A DNA stretch of 64,000 bases from Eubacterium sp. An11 (lineage in GTDB: Bacteria; Bacillota; Clostridia; Lachnospirales; Lachnospiraceae), in NCBI RefSeq assembly GCF_002161065.1, contig NZ_NFLV01000014.1, positions 1 to 64,000 of the forward strand. Direction: 5' to 3'. Every line of letters begins with the position of its first letter. Position 1 is the first letter of the stretch. The notes beneath the pieces are model-generated. The model ran no database searches. It saw only the letters and a list, made by a program, of their open reading frames with translations, and was not told the DNA's origin. Both the position numbers and the translations under genes were made by a program. Positions 16,257 to 23,854 of the stretch are shown in pieces.

Positions 16257-17045
16257 TTATATCTCCCTGCTGTAAATCACTTTCCATTCTCCCGCCAGTT
16301 CTCTCGGGTGATCGGACAGCATAAAGGCACCGCCAATGAGAAGTGCGTCCACGCGGCACTGCTGCAGAAAACGGATATGCTCCCCGGTGGTCACGCCGCT
16401 TTCTGACACAAAGATCGTATCATCCGGCACCATCGGCCGGAGCCGCATGGTATTTTCCAGGGCAATGGTGAAATCTTTGAGATTCCGGTTGTTCACTCCG
16501 ATGATCCGCGGATGCAGGCGCAGCGCCCGCTCCATCTCTTCTTCATCGTGGACTTCCAGCAGCACATCCATGCCCAGGGAATATGCCAGCTCATAAAATT
16601 CTTTCATCTGTTCATCCGTCAGAATGGCTGCGATCAGCAGGATGCAGTCGGCACCGATGACTTTCGCCTCATAAATCTGATAGGCATCTATGATAAAATC
16701 CTTCCGAATCATGGGAAGCGGTGTGATATCTCTGATCTGTCTGAAATATTCCACATTTCCCAGGAAATGATCTTCCTCCGTCAGACAGGAAATGGCATCC
16801 ACAGAATTGTTGTAATCGTCAATCCGGTCCGTCAGCTTCATGGTCATGGCTATTTTTCCCATGCTCGGAGACGCCTTTTTTAATTCTCCGATAATGGATA
16901 AGCCCTCTTTTGCCAGCGCATCATGAAAGGAAATGCTCTTTCTGCCGGAAGCAAGGGCCATCCGCCGCATTTCCTCCTCTGAGACAGCTGCCTTATGTTC
17001 CATCAGCCGTCTTTTTTTATCTTCTACAATGGTATCCAGTATCAT
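16257..17045 (-). CDS. trpC: Indole-3-glycerol-phosphate synthase
   Basis: A 262-residue TIM-barrel enzyme that closes the indole ring. The signature ELKKASPSMGKIA with the catalytic lysine, the LPMIRKDFIID segment and the GVNNRNLKDF and VSESGV motifs are all present. The start follows GAGGAAAGAAA. It lies 9 nt after trpG and 2 nt before trpF. In related Clostridia trpD normally sits between trpG and trpC; here there is no room for it. Confidence 0.96.
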   Translation of the reverse strand: MILDTIVEDKKRRLMEHKAAVSEEEMRRMALASGRKSISFHDALAKEGLSIIGELKKASPSMGKIAMTMKLTDRIDDYNNSVDAISCLTEEDHFLGNVEYFRQIRDITPLPMIRKDFIIDAYQIYEAKVIGADCILLIAAILTDEQMKEFYELAYSLGMDVLLEVHDEEEMERALRLHPRIIGVNNRNLKDFTIALENTMRLRPMVPDDTIFVSESGVTTGEHIRFLQQCRVDALLIGGAFMLSDHPRELAGEWKVIYSREI

Positions 17046-17054
17046 TTTCTTTCC

Positions 17055-17633
17055 TCAACTTTCTTTTTTTTCGTAGTTCAAAAAGTTCTCTATCATTTTT
17101 TTACCATGTTCTGTAAACACGGATTCCGGATGGAACTGAATGCCAATGACCGGATATTTTTTATGTTCCATGGCCATGATCTCCCCGTCATCGGTTCTGG
17201 CCAGGATCTCGAAATCCGGAGAGAGGGTTTTCTCGTCCACTGCCAGTGAATGATATCTTGCCACCCGGACAGGACTTGGGATTCCCTGAAAGATTCCCCG
17301 GCCGCTGTGGGTGATCCGTGATTGTTTCCCGTGCATCAGTTCTTTTGCGTGAATGATCTCAGCTCCAAAGGCCGCTCCGATGCTCTGGTGTCCCAGACAG
17401 ATGCCAAGGATCGGAACTTTATCATAAAACTCCTGTACAACATCCATACAGATACCGGCGTCCGCAGGGCTCTTCGGCCCGGGAGAGAGGACGATTCTCT
17501 CCGGTTGTAATTTTTGAATCTCTTCCACGGTGATTTTATCGTTGCGCACCACCTGGATATCCCGGTGGAAAATCCCCATATACTGATACAGGTTGTAAGT
17601 AAAAGAATCATAATTATCGATCAGCAGTATCAT
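17055..17633 (-). CDS. trpG: Anthranilate synthase glutamine amidotransferase subunit
   Basis: A 192-residue class I glutamine amidotransferase that supplies ammonia to TrpE. The catalytic triad is visible: Cys79 in GICLGHQS, and His168 and Glu170 in IGIQFHPESVF. The oxyanion motif LSPGPKSPADAG is also present. It is a stand-alone subunit; fused TrpGD proteins are over 500 residues, so no trpD domain is attached. It overlaps trpE by 4 nt, implying coupled translation. The protein could also serve a p-aminobenzoate synthase, as happens in some Firmicutes. Confidence 0.95.
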   Translation of the reverse strand: MILLIDNYDSFTYNLYQYMGIFHRDIQVVRNDKITVEEIQKLQPERIVLSPGPKSPADAGICMDVVQEFYDKVPILGICLGHQSIGAAFGAEIIHAKELMHGKQSRITHSGRGIFQGIPSPVRVARYHSLAVDEKTLSPDFEILARTDDGEIMAMEHKKYPVIGIQFHPESVFTEHGKKMIENFLNYEKKES

Positions 17634-19054
17634 AGATTTTCCTCCTTCACTAATATTTTGGCCAGAGCCCGCACTTTATTGCAGCACTCCTGATATTCCC
17701 GTGCCGGATCGCTGTCGGCAACGATGCCGGCTCCCGCCTGAATATAAACATTTTTTTCCTTTTTGATCATGGTCCGGATGGTAATACAGAAATCCATATT
17801 TCCACCAAAATCTATATATCCAATGGCTCCGCCGTACAGTCCCCGCCGCACACTCTCCAGTTCATCGATAATCTCCATGGCCCTGACTTTCGGCGCACCG
17901 CTTAAGGTTCCCGCCGGCAGGAATGAGCGAAGCAAATCCACAGCTTTGTATTCCGGCTTTTTTCTTCCTTCCACAAAGGTAACCAGATGCATTACATGGG
18001 AATATTTCTGTACATGCATGAAATCCTTGACTTTCACGCTTCCAAACTCCGCGATTCTTCCCATATCATTTCTTGCCAGATCCACCAGCATCACGTGTTC
18101 CGCTTTCTCCTTTGGGTCCGCAAACAGGCTGTCTTCCAGCTTCTTATCTTCCGCCTCATCTTTTCCCCTCGGCCTCGTTCCGGCTATGGGACAGGTGGTC
18201 ACAACACCGTCTTTCTCTTTTACAATCATTTCCGGAGAACTGCCGATGATCTCAAAATCACCAAAGTTAAAATAATACATGTACGGAGAAGGATTCATCT
18301 CCCGGAGCCTCCGGTAAAGTTCGAACCCTTCCTGTCCGGTCTCAATGGTCCACCGCTGGGACAGCACCGTCTGAAATACGTGTCCCTCCCGGATATATTC
18401 TTTAATCTTTTCTACCTTTGCACTGTATTCTTCCAAAGTATCGGACTGCCTGACAATCCGTCCGTCCGGATTCTGTCCGCTTTTGCTGCCGGCTTTTTCC
18501 CCATCGTCCGCTTTCGCAAAGGCTTCTTTCAGCATCTTTGCCAGCCTGCCTGCGGCCCGCTGTCCGCCCTCTTCACTATCCTCTTCCAGCACAACCGCCG
18601 TCATGGTCTCCGCCACATGGTCGATGGAAAGGAATTCCGTCACCAGCATAAGCTGTATGGTTTCAATACCAATCTCATCGGGATTATCATCCGGAAGATT
18701 TTCCTGATATCTCACAAAATCATAGCCGAGGGCTCCCACCAGGCCGCCGGAAAACGGCAGCAGGCTGCCGTCCCGGCGGATTTCAAAGCTGTCCGCATAG
18801 GCTTTCAGCGCTTCAGCCGGATTCCCGGAAAACCGAAGCACCTCACCGCTTCGTTTCTGCACGGTAAGCTGACCTTTTTCTGTCCGAATCACTGCTTCCG
18901 GATTCTTTCCAAGAAAAACATAACGGTCATAATTTTTATCGTAGCTTTCCAGCAAAAAGCCCCTGCCGTCTCCGACATAATTTCTGTAAATATCCACCGC
19001 TGTCTCTTCGATGACACTGACGGTTTTGCTGTAAACTTTGAGGATCTGTTTCAT
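17630..19054 (-). CDS. trpE: Anthranilate synthase component I
   Basis: A 474-residue chorismate-binding enzyme making anthranilate with ammonia from TrpG. The N-terminal feedback-binding motif LLES is present (residues about 32-35 in GFLLESYDKN), so tryptophan inhibition is expected. The catalytic domain has PIAGTRPRG, LVDLARNDMGR, LPAGTLSGAPK and the C-terminal IQAGAGIVADSDP. The start at 19054 follows AAAGGAGCAGCC. The frame stays open 101 codons further upstream, but that part is hairpin-rich leader, not protein. It is the first gene of the operon, behind a T-box. Confidence 0.96.
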   Translation of the reverse strand: MKQILKVYSKTVSVIEETAVDIYRNYVGDGRGFLLESYDKNYDRYVFLGKNPEAVIRTEKGQLTVQKRSGEVLRFSGNPAEALKAYADSFEIRRDGSLLPFSGGLVGALGYDFVRYQENLPDDNPDEIGIETIQLMLVTEFLSIDHVAETMTAVVLEEDSEEGGQRAAGRLAKMLKEAFAKADDGEKAGSKSGQNPDGRIVRQSDTLEEYSAKVEKIKEYIREGHVFQTVLSQRWTIETGQEGFELYRRLREMNPSPYMYYFNFGDFEIIGSSPEMIVKEKDGVVTTCPIAGTRPRGKDEAEDKKLEDSLFADPKEKAEHVMLVDLARNDMGRIAEFGSVKVKDFMHVQKYSHVMHLVTFVEGRKKPEYKAVDLLRSFLPAGTLSGAPKVRAMEIIDELESVRRGLYGGAIGYIDFGGNMDFCITIRTMIKKEKNVYIQAGAGIVADSDPAREYQECCNKVRALAKILVKEENL

Positions 19055-19366
19055 GGCTGCTCCTTTCCCTTGCGGGGAGATGCTGTCTGGATTTTTCGTG
19101 GAATCTTTTGTTGGAAAACCGGATGGCTCCGTGCTTCGCACTCCCGCCATCCTCCGGAAACATTCGCATTTCGAGCTTCCGCTCTTCATGCTCATGTTCC
19201 TGAATCCGGCCAATGTCTGAACATCCGGGCAGATAAATCTTCCCGTCTGCTCAGCCGCTGTCCGGATTTTTTTATATGGAGTTCCGTTCACGGAACTCCT
19301 GTGCCGAGCGCGGTCGCTTTTGCGACATTTTCTGCTTCGCGCGAGTGCACATCCCACCCGGAGGGC
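19055..19366 (-). repeat. Hairpin-rich spacer between the T-box terminator and trpE
   Basis: More than 300 nt of leader contain no credible gene but several REP-like stem-loops. Examples on the minus strand are GGAGTTCCGTtcACGGAACTCC-type near 19280-19302, GTCGC-aaaa-GCGAC near 19320, and GGATGGC...GCCATCC enclosing GTGC-gaa-GCAC near 19124-19156. Such elements recur between genes in this bacterial group. They make an unusually long trpE leader after the attenuator. Confidence 0.5.
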
Positions 19367-19411
19367 TTTTTATTCCATGGAAATTTCAATGGAATTTCCA
19401 TGGAATAAAAA
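19367..19411. repeat. Perfect 19-bp inverted repeat overlapping the T-box terminator tail
   Basis: The left arm (19367-19385) and right arm (19393-19411) are exact reverse complements built around ATTCCATGGAAATT, with a 7-nt loop. On the trp transcript this hairpin begins inside the T run of the terminator. No T run follows it, so it is not itself a classical terminator. Confidence 0.8.
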
Positions 19412-19737
19412 AAGTCCCTGACTTATTCAATAAGTCAGGGACGAAATATCCGCGGTGCCACCCTAATTAATGATACTGCCGCTCCTTCCGGGGAATTATT
19501 CTCCACGGCCACAAACGGCAATATGATTCACTCTGATTCTGATACGGACTGTATAGTCGATATCATACCCCTGTAACGCGAGGACGCGGCATCAGCTACT
19601 GTCACTTTCACCTTGCATCTCCCAAATCCATTCCCCTTCTCGTCCCATATCGGCTCTCACCTGCCCGACTCTCTGTCATGTTCCTGCTGAAGGGTACTAC
19701 TTTTGTTCAAAGACTTTGTACCTTGTTTTATTCACTG
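19407..19737 (-). promoter_or_regulatory. T-box riboswitch, tRNA-Trp specific, controlling trpEGCFBA
   Basis: The minus strand carries the T-box core AGGGTGGCACCGCGG (19450-19464), which pairs with the acceptor end of uncharged tRNA. A perfect 13-14 bp terminator stem (GTCCCTGACTTATT arm, 19414-19442) with a run of T follows. Upstream, a Stem I region contains GAGAGT and GTGAGAGCC, then the specifier-loop sequence GAA-TGG-A. The TGG at 19628-19630 matches the tryptophan codon. The leader is about 330 nt. Uncharged tRNA-Trp should favour the antiterminator and switch on the operon. Confidence 0.9.
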
Positions 19738-19742
19738 CGTCT

Positions 19743-19771
19743 AGTATATCAGTAATTATTTGTGCTGTCAA
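19743..19771 (-). promoter_or_regulatory. trp operon promoter
   Basis: On the minus strand there is a perfect TTGACA (19766-19771), a 17-bp spacer and TATACT (19743-19748). Transcription would start near 19736, exactly at the 5' end of the T-box leader. Confidence 0.85.
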
Positions 19772-19859
19772 CTGGTTCATTTTGTCGACAATGTCCACAA
19801 TTTCTTAAAATTATATTCATTTTTTGTCAAACTAGTGTATAGATTTTTTTGTGAAAATG

Positions 19860-20009
19860 ATATATTATATCTACAGTAGATGAAATCAAAAACAACATTT
19901 CAACTACTTCTCAACGTTTCAATTACCTGACCACCGGTACTCCTCCTTTTTCCGGTTGGTTGACAAAAAAAGGCATCGCTTATTCAGCCATCTAAGCGAT
20001 GCCTTTTTT
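19860..20009 (+). ncRNA. Candidate small RNA with anti-Shine-Dalgarno loop and terminator
   Basis: This gene-free stretch on the plus strand can fold into three stem-loops. The first pairs AGTAGATGAAAT with ATTTCAACTACT (one mismatch). The second, 19929-19961, has stems GACC/GGTT and CCGG/CCGG around a 14-nt loop containing CTCCTCC (19940-19946), the complement of a strong Shine-Dalgarno. The third is an 11-bp terminator, GGCATCGCTTA with TAAGCGATGCC (19972-20003), and six T. The layout is that of a terminated regulatory RNA. No convincing promoter was found; the AT-rich box near 19861 lacks a clear -35. The terminator stem is symmetric, so it could also act on the minus strand. Confidence 0.4.
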
Positions 20010-20012
20010 CGT

Positions 20013-20042
20013 GTCATAGGACAACTCTTACAAGCATAGACT
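20013..20042 (+). promoter_or_regulatory. Candidate sigma-E-type promoter of spoIIID
   Basis: GTCATA (20013-20018), a 16-bp gap and CATAGACT (20035-20042) resemble the mother-cell sigma-E boxes (-35 with TCATA, -10 CATACAnT). The match lies about 30 nt upstream of spoIIID, which is sigma-E dependent in Bacillus. The spacer is one or two bases longer than usual. Confidence 0.4.
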
Positions 20043-20070
20043 GTATCAAATTCATCGGAGTTCCTTTTAT

Positions 20071-20325
20071 ATGAAACAATATATGGAAAACAGGATTTTG
20101 TCTATCGCTCACTATACCATTGATCACAGTTCCACGGTCCGTTCCACTGCCAAAAAATTCGGCATATCCAAATCCACCGTACATAAAGATCTCACAGAAC
20201 GTCTTCCGCAGATCGACCATCATCTGGCTGAAGAAGTTCGTGATATTCTGGAAGTAAATAAATCAGAACGGCATATCCGGGGAGGGATGGCAACCAGGCA
20301 GAAATATCTTCAAATGCAGCGGTAA
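20071..20325 (+). CDS. spoIIID: Sporulation transcriptional regulator SpoIIID
   Basis: An 84-residue DNA-binding protein, the usual length. The helix-turn-helix lies at about residues 21-46 (STVRSTAKKFGISKSTVHKDL) and is followed by a basic C-terminus (SERHIRGGMATRQKYLQM), both needed for DNA binding in the family. SpoIIID turns mother-cell genes on or off after engulfment begins. Its presence supports a spore-forming lineage, though it is also kept in some poor sporulators. It is one of the few plus-strand genes here and stands alone, downstream of the candidate small RNA and terminator. GGAG lies 11 nt before the ATG. Confidence 0.95.
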   Translation: MKQYMENRILSIAHYTIDHSSTVRSTAKKFGISKSTVHKDLTERLPQIDHHLAEEVRDILEVNKSERHIRGGMATRQKYLQMQR

Positions 20326-20395
20326 ACGTCGCAGCAGGCCGTCAGACGGCGGAACAGGCTGTGAGCTGTTAACGAAGCCCATCTCAGGGATAGCA

Positions 20396-20490
20396 AAAAG
20401 AGCTGCCGCAAAACAATCTGCTGTACCAGTATCCCTCATAAATGTCTGAGATTCTGTACAGTCAGCATGCTCTGCAGCAGCTCCTGTTAT
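20396..20490. repeat. Extended imperfect inverted repeat between spoIIID and manA
   Basis: GAGCTGC (near 20400) pairs with GCAGCTC (near 20482), and an inner TGTAC/GTACA pair lies within. It separates two convergent genes and could serve as a weak bidirectional terminator. No long T run is present, so the call is tentative. Confidence 0.3.
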
Positions 20491-20541
20491 TTTCTATCAA
20501 GGTGATTTTTGTTTTGACATCGACGGTCAGGTTCTTCCGCC

Positions 20542-21495
20542 CTACTTCTGTCCCCGCACCGTTGTAATCAGCGCGTCGCAGGTTCCTTCAACGGCATAGG
20601 AGCCGCTGCCGGCCGGCAGAAAGATGCTGTCGCCTTTTTTGTATTCAACCGTCTCTCCCTGATTGGATATTTTGCCCTGTCCATCAAGGATCAAAATACT
20701 GACGAAAGACTGTCCGGTTACACAGCCTTCCATTTTCTCCATCGTCGTTCCGTCCAGAAACAGCTTGTCCACTGTAAAATAATCACAGTCCGCTATATGC
20801 GGATAGTGACTCCCGTCTCTGACTGCCGGAACACGTTTGGTCACGTCCAGTGCTTTTTCGATATGGAGTTCTCTTTTCTTTCCGTCTTTGCCTACTCTTC
20901 CGTAATCGTATACCCGGTAGGTAACGTTGGAATTCTGCTGAATCTCTGCGACCAGGATGTCTTTTCCAATGGCATGGATCGTGCCTGCCTCAATAAACAG
21001 AACATCTCCCTTCTGTACATACTCCTTATGCAGTACCTCTGTGAGAGTGTCCTCCTCAATCCTTCTGGCAAACTCTTCCCGGCTAATCTCTTCTTTGAAT
21101 CCATAGTACAAAAATGCGTCTTTTCCGGCATCCATTACGTACCACATCTCCGTTTTGCCATATTGCCCTTCATGTTCCTGTGCATAACGGTTATCCGGAT
21201 GCACCTGAATGGAAAGATTATCCTGTGCATCTATGAACTTGATCAGAATAGGAAAGTCTTCAAAACGATCACAGTTGGTTCCCAGAACCTGTCTGCCTTC
21301 CGCATCGATATACTGCCGAAGTGTCTTTCCCTCATAAGCACCATTGGTAATATAGGACGGTCCGTCCGGATGACAGGATAATTCCCATGTTTCCGCAAGA
21401 ATATCTCCCTTCATCTCTTTGCCATATTCTCTGGCCAGACGCTGTCCGCCCCAGATATAATCCTTTCCGCTCGGTTTCAACTTTAAGATTCCCAT
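20542..21495 (-). CDS. manA: Class I mannose-6-phosphate isomerase
   Basis: A 317-residue cupin enzyme converting mannose-6-phosphate to fructose-6-phosphate in the cytoplasm. The zinc ligands are recognisable in SIQVHPDNRYAQ (Gln/His), the GKTEMWYVMDA glutamate and the later EAGTIHAIG histidine. The short Firmicute form (about 315 residues) is normal in length. The start follows AGGGAGAACGGAT. It is the last gene of the mannose PTS operon and sends the imported sugar phosphate into glycolysis. Confidence 0.94.
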   Translation of the reverse strand: MGILKLKPSGKDYIWGGQRLAREYGKEMKGDILAETWELSCHPDGPSYITNGAYEGKTLRQYIDAEGRQVLGTNCDRFEDFPILIKFIDAQDNLSIQVHPDNRYAQEHEGQYGKTEMWYVMDAGKDAFLYYGFKEEISREEFARRIEEDTLTEVLHKEYVQKGDVLFIEAGTIHAIGKDILVAEIQQNSNVTYRVYDYGRVGKDGKKRELHIEKALDVTKRVPAVRDGSHYPHIADCDYFTVDKLFLDGTTMEKMEGCVTGQSFVSILILDGQGKISNQGETVEYKKGDSIFLPAGSGSYAVEGTCDALITTVRGQK

Positions 21496-21547
21496 ATCCG
21501 TTCTCCCTAATTTATAAAGATTATATTATATTGGTTCCTTCCGGCTG

Positions 21548-21919
21548 CTATTTCCGGAACTTCCGGGTGAATGCCCGTTTCAGTACGTCAAAAAAGCTTA
21601 AGGAATGTACCATGCGCTCCCTCGGAATATATTTATGGATGGCCCGGAGCAGCTCCTTCGGCTTCTTGGACGAAAATGTAAAGGTACCATTCCGTTTCGT
21701 CTGGATGGCAAACCGCGGAATATATCTTCCTTTAAATAAAACAGAAGCTATCACGTAATCGACTTCTTCCCATGGAATCTGGATGTAATCGCTGACCTTA
21801 CGTCCGTTATAATATTCAAAACCCTTATCTCCGACCATGATATTGCCATAGTTGTTCATTCCGTGAAAGGAAGTTCCCTTTACAACCATATCCACTTTTG
21901 TGTTTATTGACTGTGCCAT
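21548..21919 (-). CDS. DUF956 family protein of mannose PTS operons (ManO-like)
   Basis: A 123-residue soluble protein of the DUF956 family. Recognisable features are the N-terminal MAQSINTKVDMVVKGTSFHG, the GNIMVGDKGFEYYNG strand pair and the central IPWEEVDYVIASV segment. Proteins of this family are encoded almost only next to mannose-type PTS genes (manXYZ), as here between manZ and manA, and are thought to be regulatory; their biochemical role is not established. No membrane segment or catalytic motif is seen. A basic C-terminus (FDVLKRAFTRKFRK) is notable. Confidence 0.85.
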   Translation of the reverse strand: MAQSINTKVDMVVKGTSFHGMNNYGNIMVGDKGFEYYNGRKVSDYIQIPWEEVDYVIASVLFKGRYIPRFAIQTKRNGTFTFSSKKPKELLRAIHKYIPRERMVHSLSFFDVLKRAFTRKFRK

Positions 21920-21961
21920 ATCGATCCTCCTTGCATTGGAGCCGTACTTTCTTCAAATGTT

Positions 21962-21999
21962 CAGATATCCCGGGTACAGTATACCATACCCGGGATATC
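21962..21999. repeat. Perfect 14-bp hairpin in the manZ-DUF956 gap
   Basis: AGATATCCCGGGTA (21962-21975) and its exact reverse complement (21986-21999) surround a 10-nt loop. No T run follows on either strand. In this intercistronic place a stable stem commonly protects the upstream mRNA (manXYZ) from decay or lowers expression of the distal genes. Confidence 0.75.
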
Positions 22000-22089
22000 T
22001 TGTCTGCCTTTGTTTAATTAGTAACAATCCAGCCATGACATCTCGGAAACCCGCTGCTGGCACAGCTGAACCGTTACGCTAAATACAAA

Positions 22090-23001
22090 TTACAGAAGGC
22101 CGATTACATGTCCTACGATACCAACGATGAATAATCCGATGATGATGATAATTGGAGAAACGTTTTTCTTCAATAACCACATGCAGAGCAGGGTAAGCAG
22201 TAATGGTGCGAATCCTGGAATCAGAGAATTCAGGTTGTCCTGTAAAGTTGTAACCTGTTCCGGTGACAGAGAAAGTCCTGATGAGAACTGCTCTAAAGCA
22301 GTACGGATACCTTCTGCACCTGCCGGCAGGCTGTCCCAGTCAATGTAAGCGCCTTCGCTGAGCTGTACTTTGGAAACAACCGGAGTAAAGTTAATGGTTA
22401 CCCAACGCTCTACCAGAGAACCAAGTACGAACATACCAAGGATGGATGCTGTTTTGGTTACTTTCTGAAGCAGACCACCGGAAAGGTCTTCGGAAATCTT
22501 GCTTCCTGCTTTGTAACCGAATTCCTGTGTATACCACATAAATGCCCAACGGATTACGTTCCATAATACGAAGAATAAGATCGGTCCGAGGATGCTTCCG
22601 CCCATAGCCAGAGATGCACCGAGAGCACCGAGCATAGGACGAACGGTGAACCAGAATACCGGGTCGCCGACACCGGCAAGAGGTCCCATCATACCAACCT
22701 TAACACCCTGGATCGCTGCATCGTCTACCTTTGCACCGTTTGCTCTTTCCTCTTCCAGAGCAAGGGTAACACCCAGGATAGGTGAAGCCAGATAAGGATG
22801 TGTATTAAAGAACTCCAGATGACGTTTTAAAGCTTCTTTCTGATCTTCTTTATTGGTGTACAGCTTTTTGATCGCAGGGATCATGGCGAAACACCAGCCG
22901 CCGTTCTGCATACGTTCATAGTTCCAGGAACCCTGAAGGAAGGTGGAACGCCATGCGACAGCGAGACGATCTTTTTTGGATAATGTAATTTTTTCTGCCA
23001 T
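22090..23001 (-). CDS. manZ: PTS mannose/fructose/sorbose-type EIID component
   Basis: A 303-residue membrane subunit of the Man-type permease. Conserved family segments are WRSTFLQGSWNYERMQNGGW at the N-terminus, MGPLAGVGDPVFWFTVRPM in the middle and several hydrophobic segments near the C-terminus. The start at 23001 is used because it gives the family N-terminus and a clean GGGAGG site. EIID works with EIIC in sugar translocation and in these systems is sometimes also a bacteriocin receptor. It lies 19 nt after manY. Confidence 0.94.
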   Translation of the reverse strand: MAEKITLSKKDRLAVAWRSTFLQGSWNYERMQNGGWCFAMIPAIKKLYTNKEDQKEALKRHLEFFNTHPYLASPILGVTLALEEERANGAKVDDAAIQGVKVGMMGPLAGVGDPVFWFTVRPMLGALGASLAMGGSILGPILFFVLWNVIRWAFMWYTQEFGYKAGSKISEDLSGGLLQKVTKTASILGMFVLGSLVERWVTINFTPVVSKVQLSEGAYIDWDSLPAGAEGIRTALEQFSSGLSLSPEQVTTLQDNLNSLIPGFAPLLLTLLCMWLLKKNVSPIIIIIGLFIVGIVGHVIGLL

Positions 23002-23020
23002 TTCTATACCTCCCTTACCA

Positions 23021-23821
23021 TCAATAATCATTCAGGATATCATCAAGCGGATCTCCGACGTTTCCACCGCCGCCGTTTCCTGAACCGCCGCTCTCAGATA
23101 ACTTAATGTAAATGAGTGCCATGCAAAGTGCAATTGCACCAAGGGCAATCAGAGTCAGGTCAGAGATTGCTGCCAGACAGAAACCGATGATGAAGAAAGG
23201 CCATACTTCCTTCGTAGCCATCATGTTGATAACCATTGCGTAACCTACGGCAACGACCATACCACCACCGATGGACATACCATCTGTCAGCCATGCAGGC
23301 ATGGACTCCAGGAATCCCTGTACAGTGGATGTAGGGATGGCCAGAAGAGCTGCTGCAGGAATCGCGATACGAAGACCCTGCATAATCACAGCGATGATGT
23401 GCCATAACTCAACGCCTGCGAAACTTCCCTTTTCAGCGGCTGCGTCCATACGATGTGCGCATACCACGGAAAGAGTACGAACGATCATTGTCAGGAACAG
23501 ACCTGCCACTGCCAGTGGGATTGCCACTGCGATGGCGGTACCAACGCCGTCTACACCCTGTCCGCCAAGAGCCAGGATGATGGCAGATGCTACGGAAGCA
23601 AGTGCAGCATCCGGTGCAACGGCTGCACCAATATTTGCCCAGCCAAGAGCAATCATCTGGAGCGTTCCGCCCAGAATAATACCGGCTTCCAGATTACCGG
23701 TAACCAGACCAATTAATGTACAAGCTACCAGCGGCTGATGGAACTGGAATTCATCCAGAATACCCTCCATACCGGCAAGAAAGGCAACTATTACAACTAA
23801 AACGATTGAAATAATTGACAT
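23021..23821 (-). CDS. manY: PTS mannose/fructose/sorbose-type EIIC component
   Basis: A 266-residue polytopic membrane protein of the EIIC-Man family. Key segments are FLAGMEGILDEFQFHQPLVACTL and LGGTLQMIALGWANIGAAVAPDAALAS, both highly conserved in ManY. The C-terminus is glycine-rich (SGGSGNGGGGNVGDPLDD), an unusual flexible tail compared with other members. The start follows ATAGGAGGAAAAGTAT. It is the channel-forming partner of ManZ. Confidence 0.95.
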   Translation of the reverse strand: MSIISIVLVVIVAFLAGMEGILDEFQFHQPLVACTLIGLVTGNLEAGIILGGTLQMIALGWANIGAAVAPDAALASVASAIILALGGQGVDGVGTAIAVAIPLAVAGLFLTMIVRTLSVVCAHRMDAAAEKGSFAGVELWHIIAVIMQGLRIAIPAAALLAIPTSTVQGFLESMPAWLTDGMSIGGGMVVAVGYAMVINMMATKEVWPFFIIGFCLAAISDLTLIALGAIALCMALIYIKLSESGGSGNGGGGNVGDPLDDILNDY

Positions 23822-23854
23822 ATACTTTTCCTCCTATACCTTTTTCTCCGAGCT

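Noticed and set aside
17045-17055. A frameshifted or hidden trpD between trpG and trpC
   Set aside because: Only 9 bases separate the two genes, and neither carries extra sequence.
19055-19357. 101-codon N-terminal extension of trpE
   Set aside because: The stretch is made of hairpins, has no ribosome site, and TrpE family similarity begins at 19054 behind a good one.
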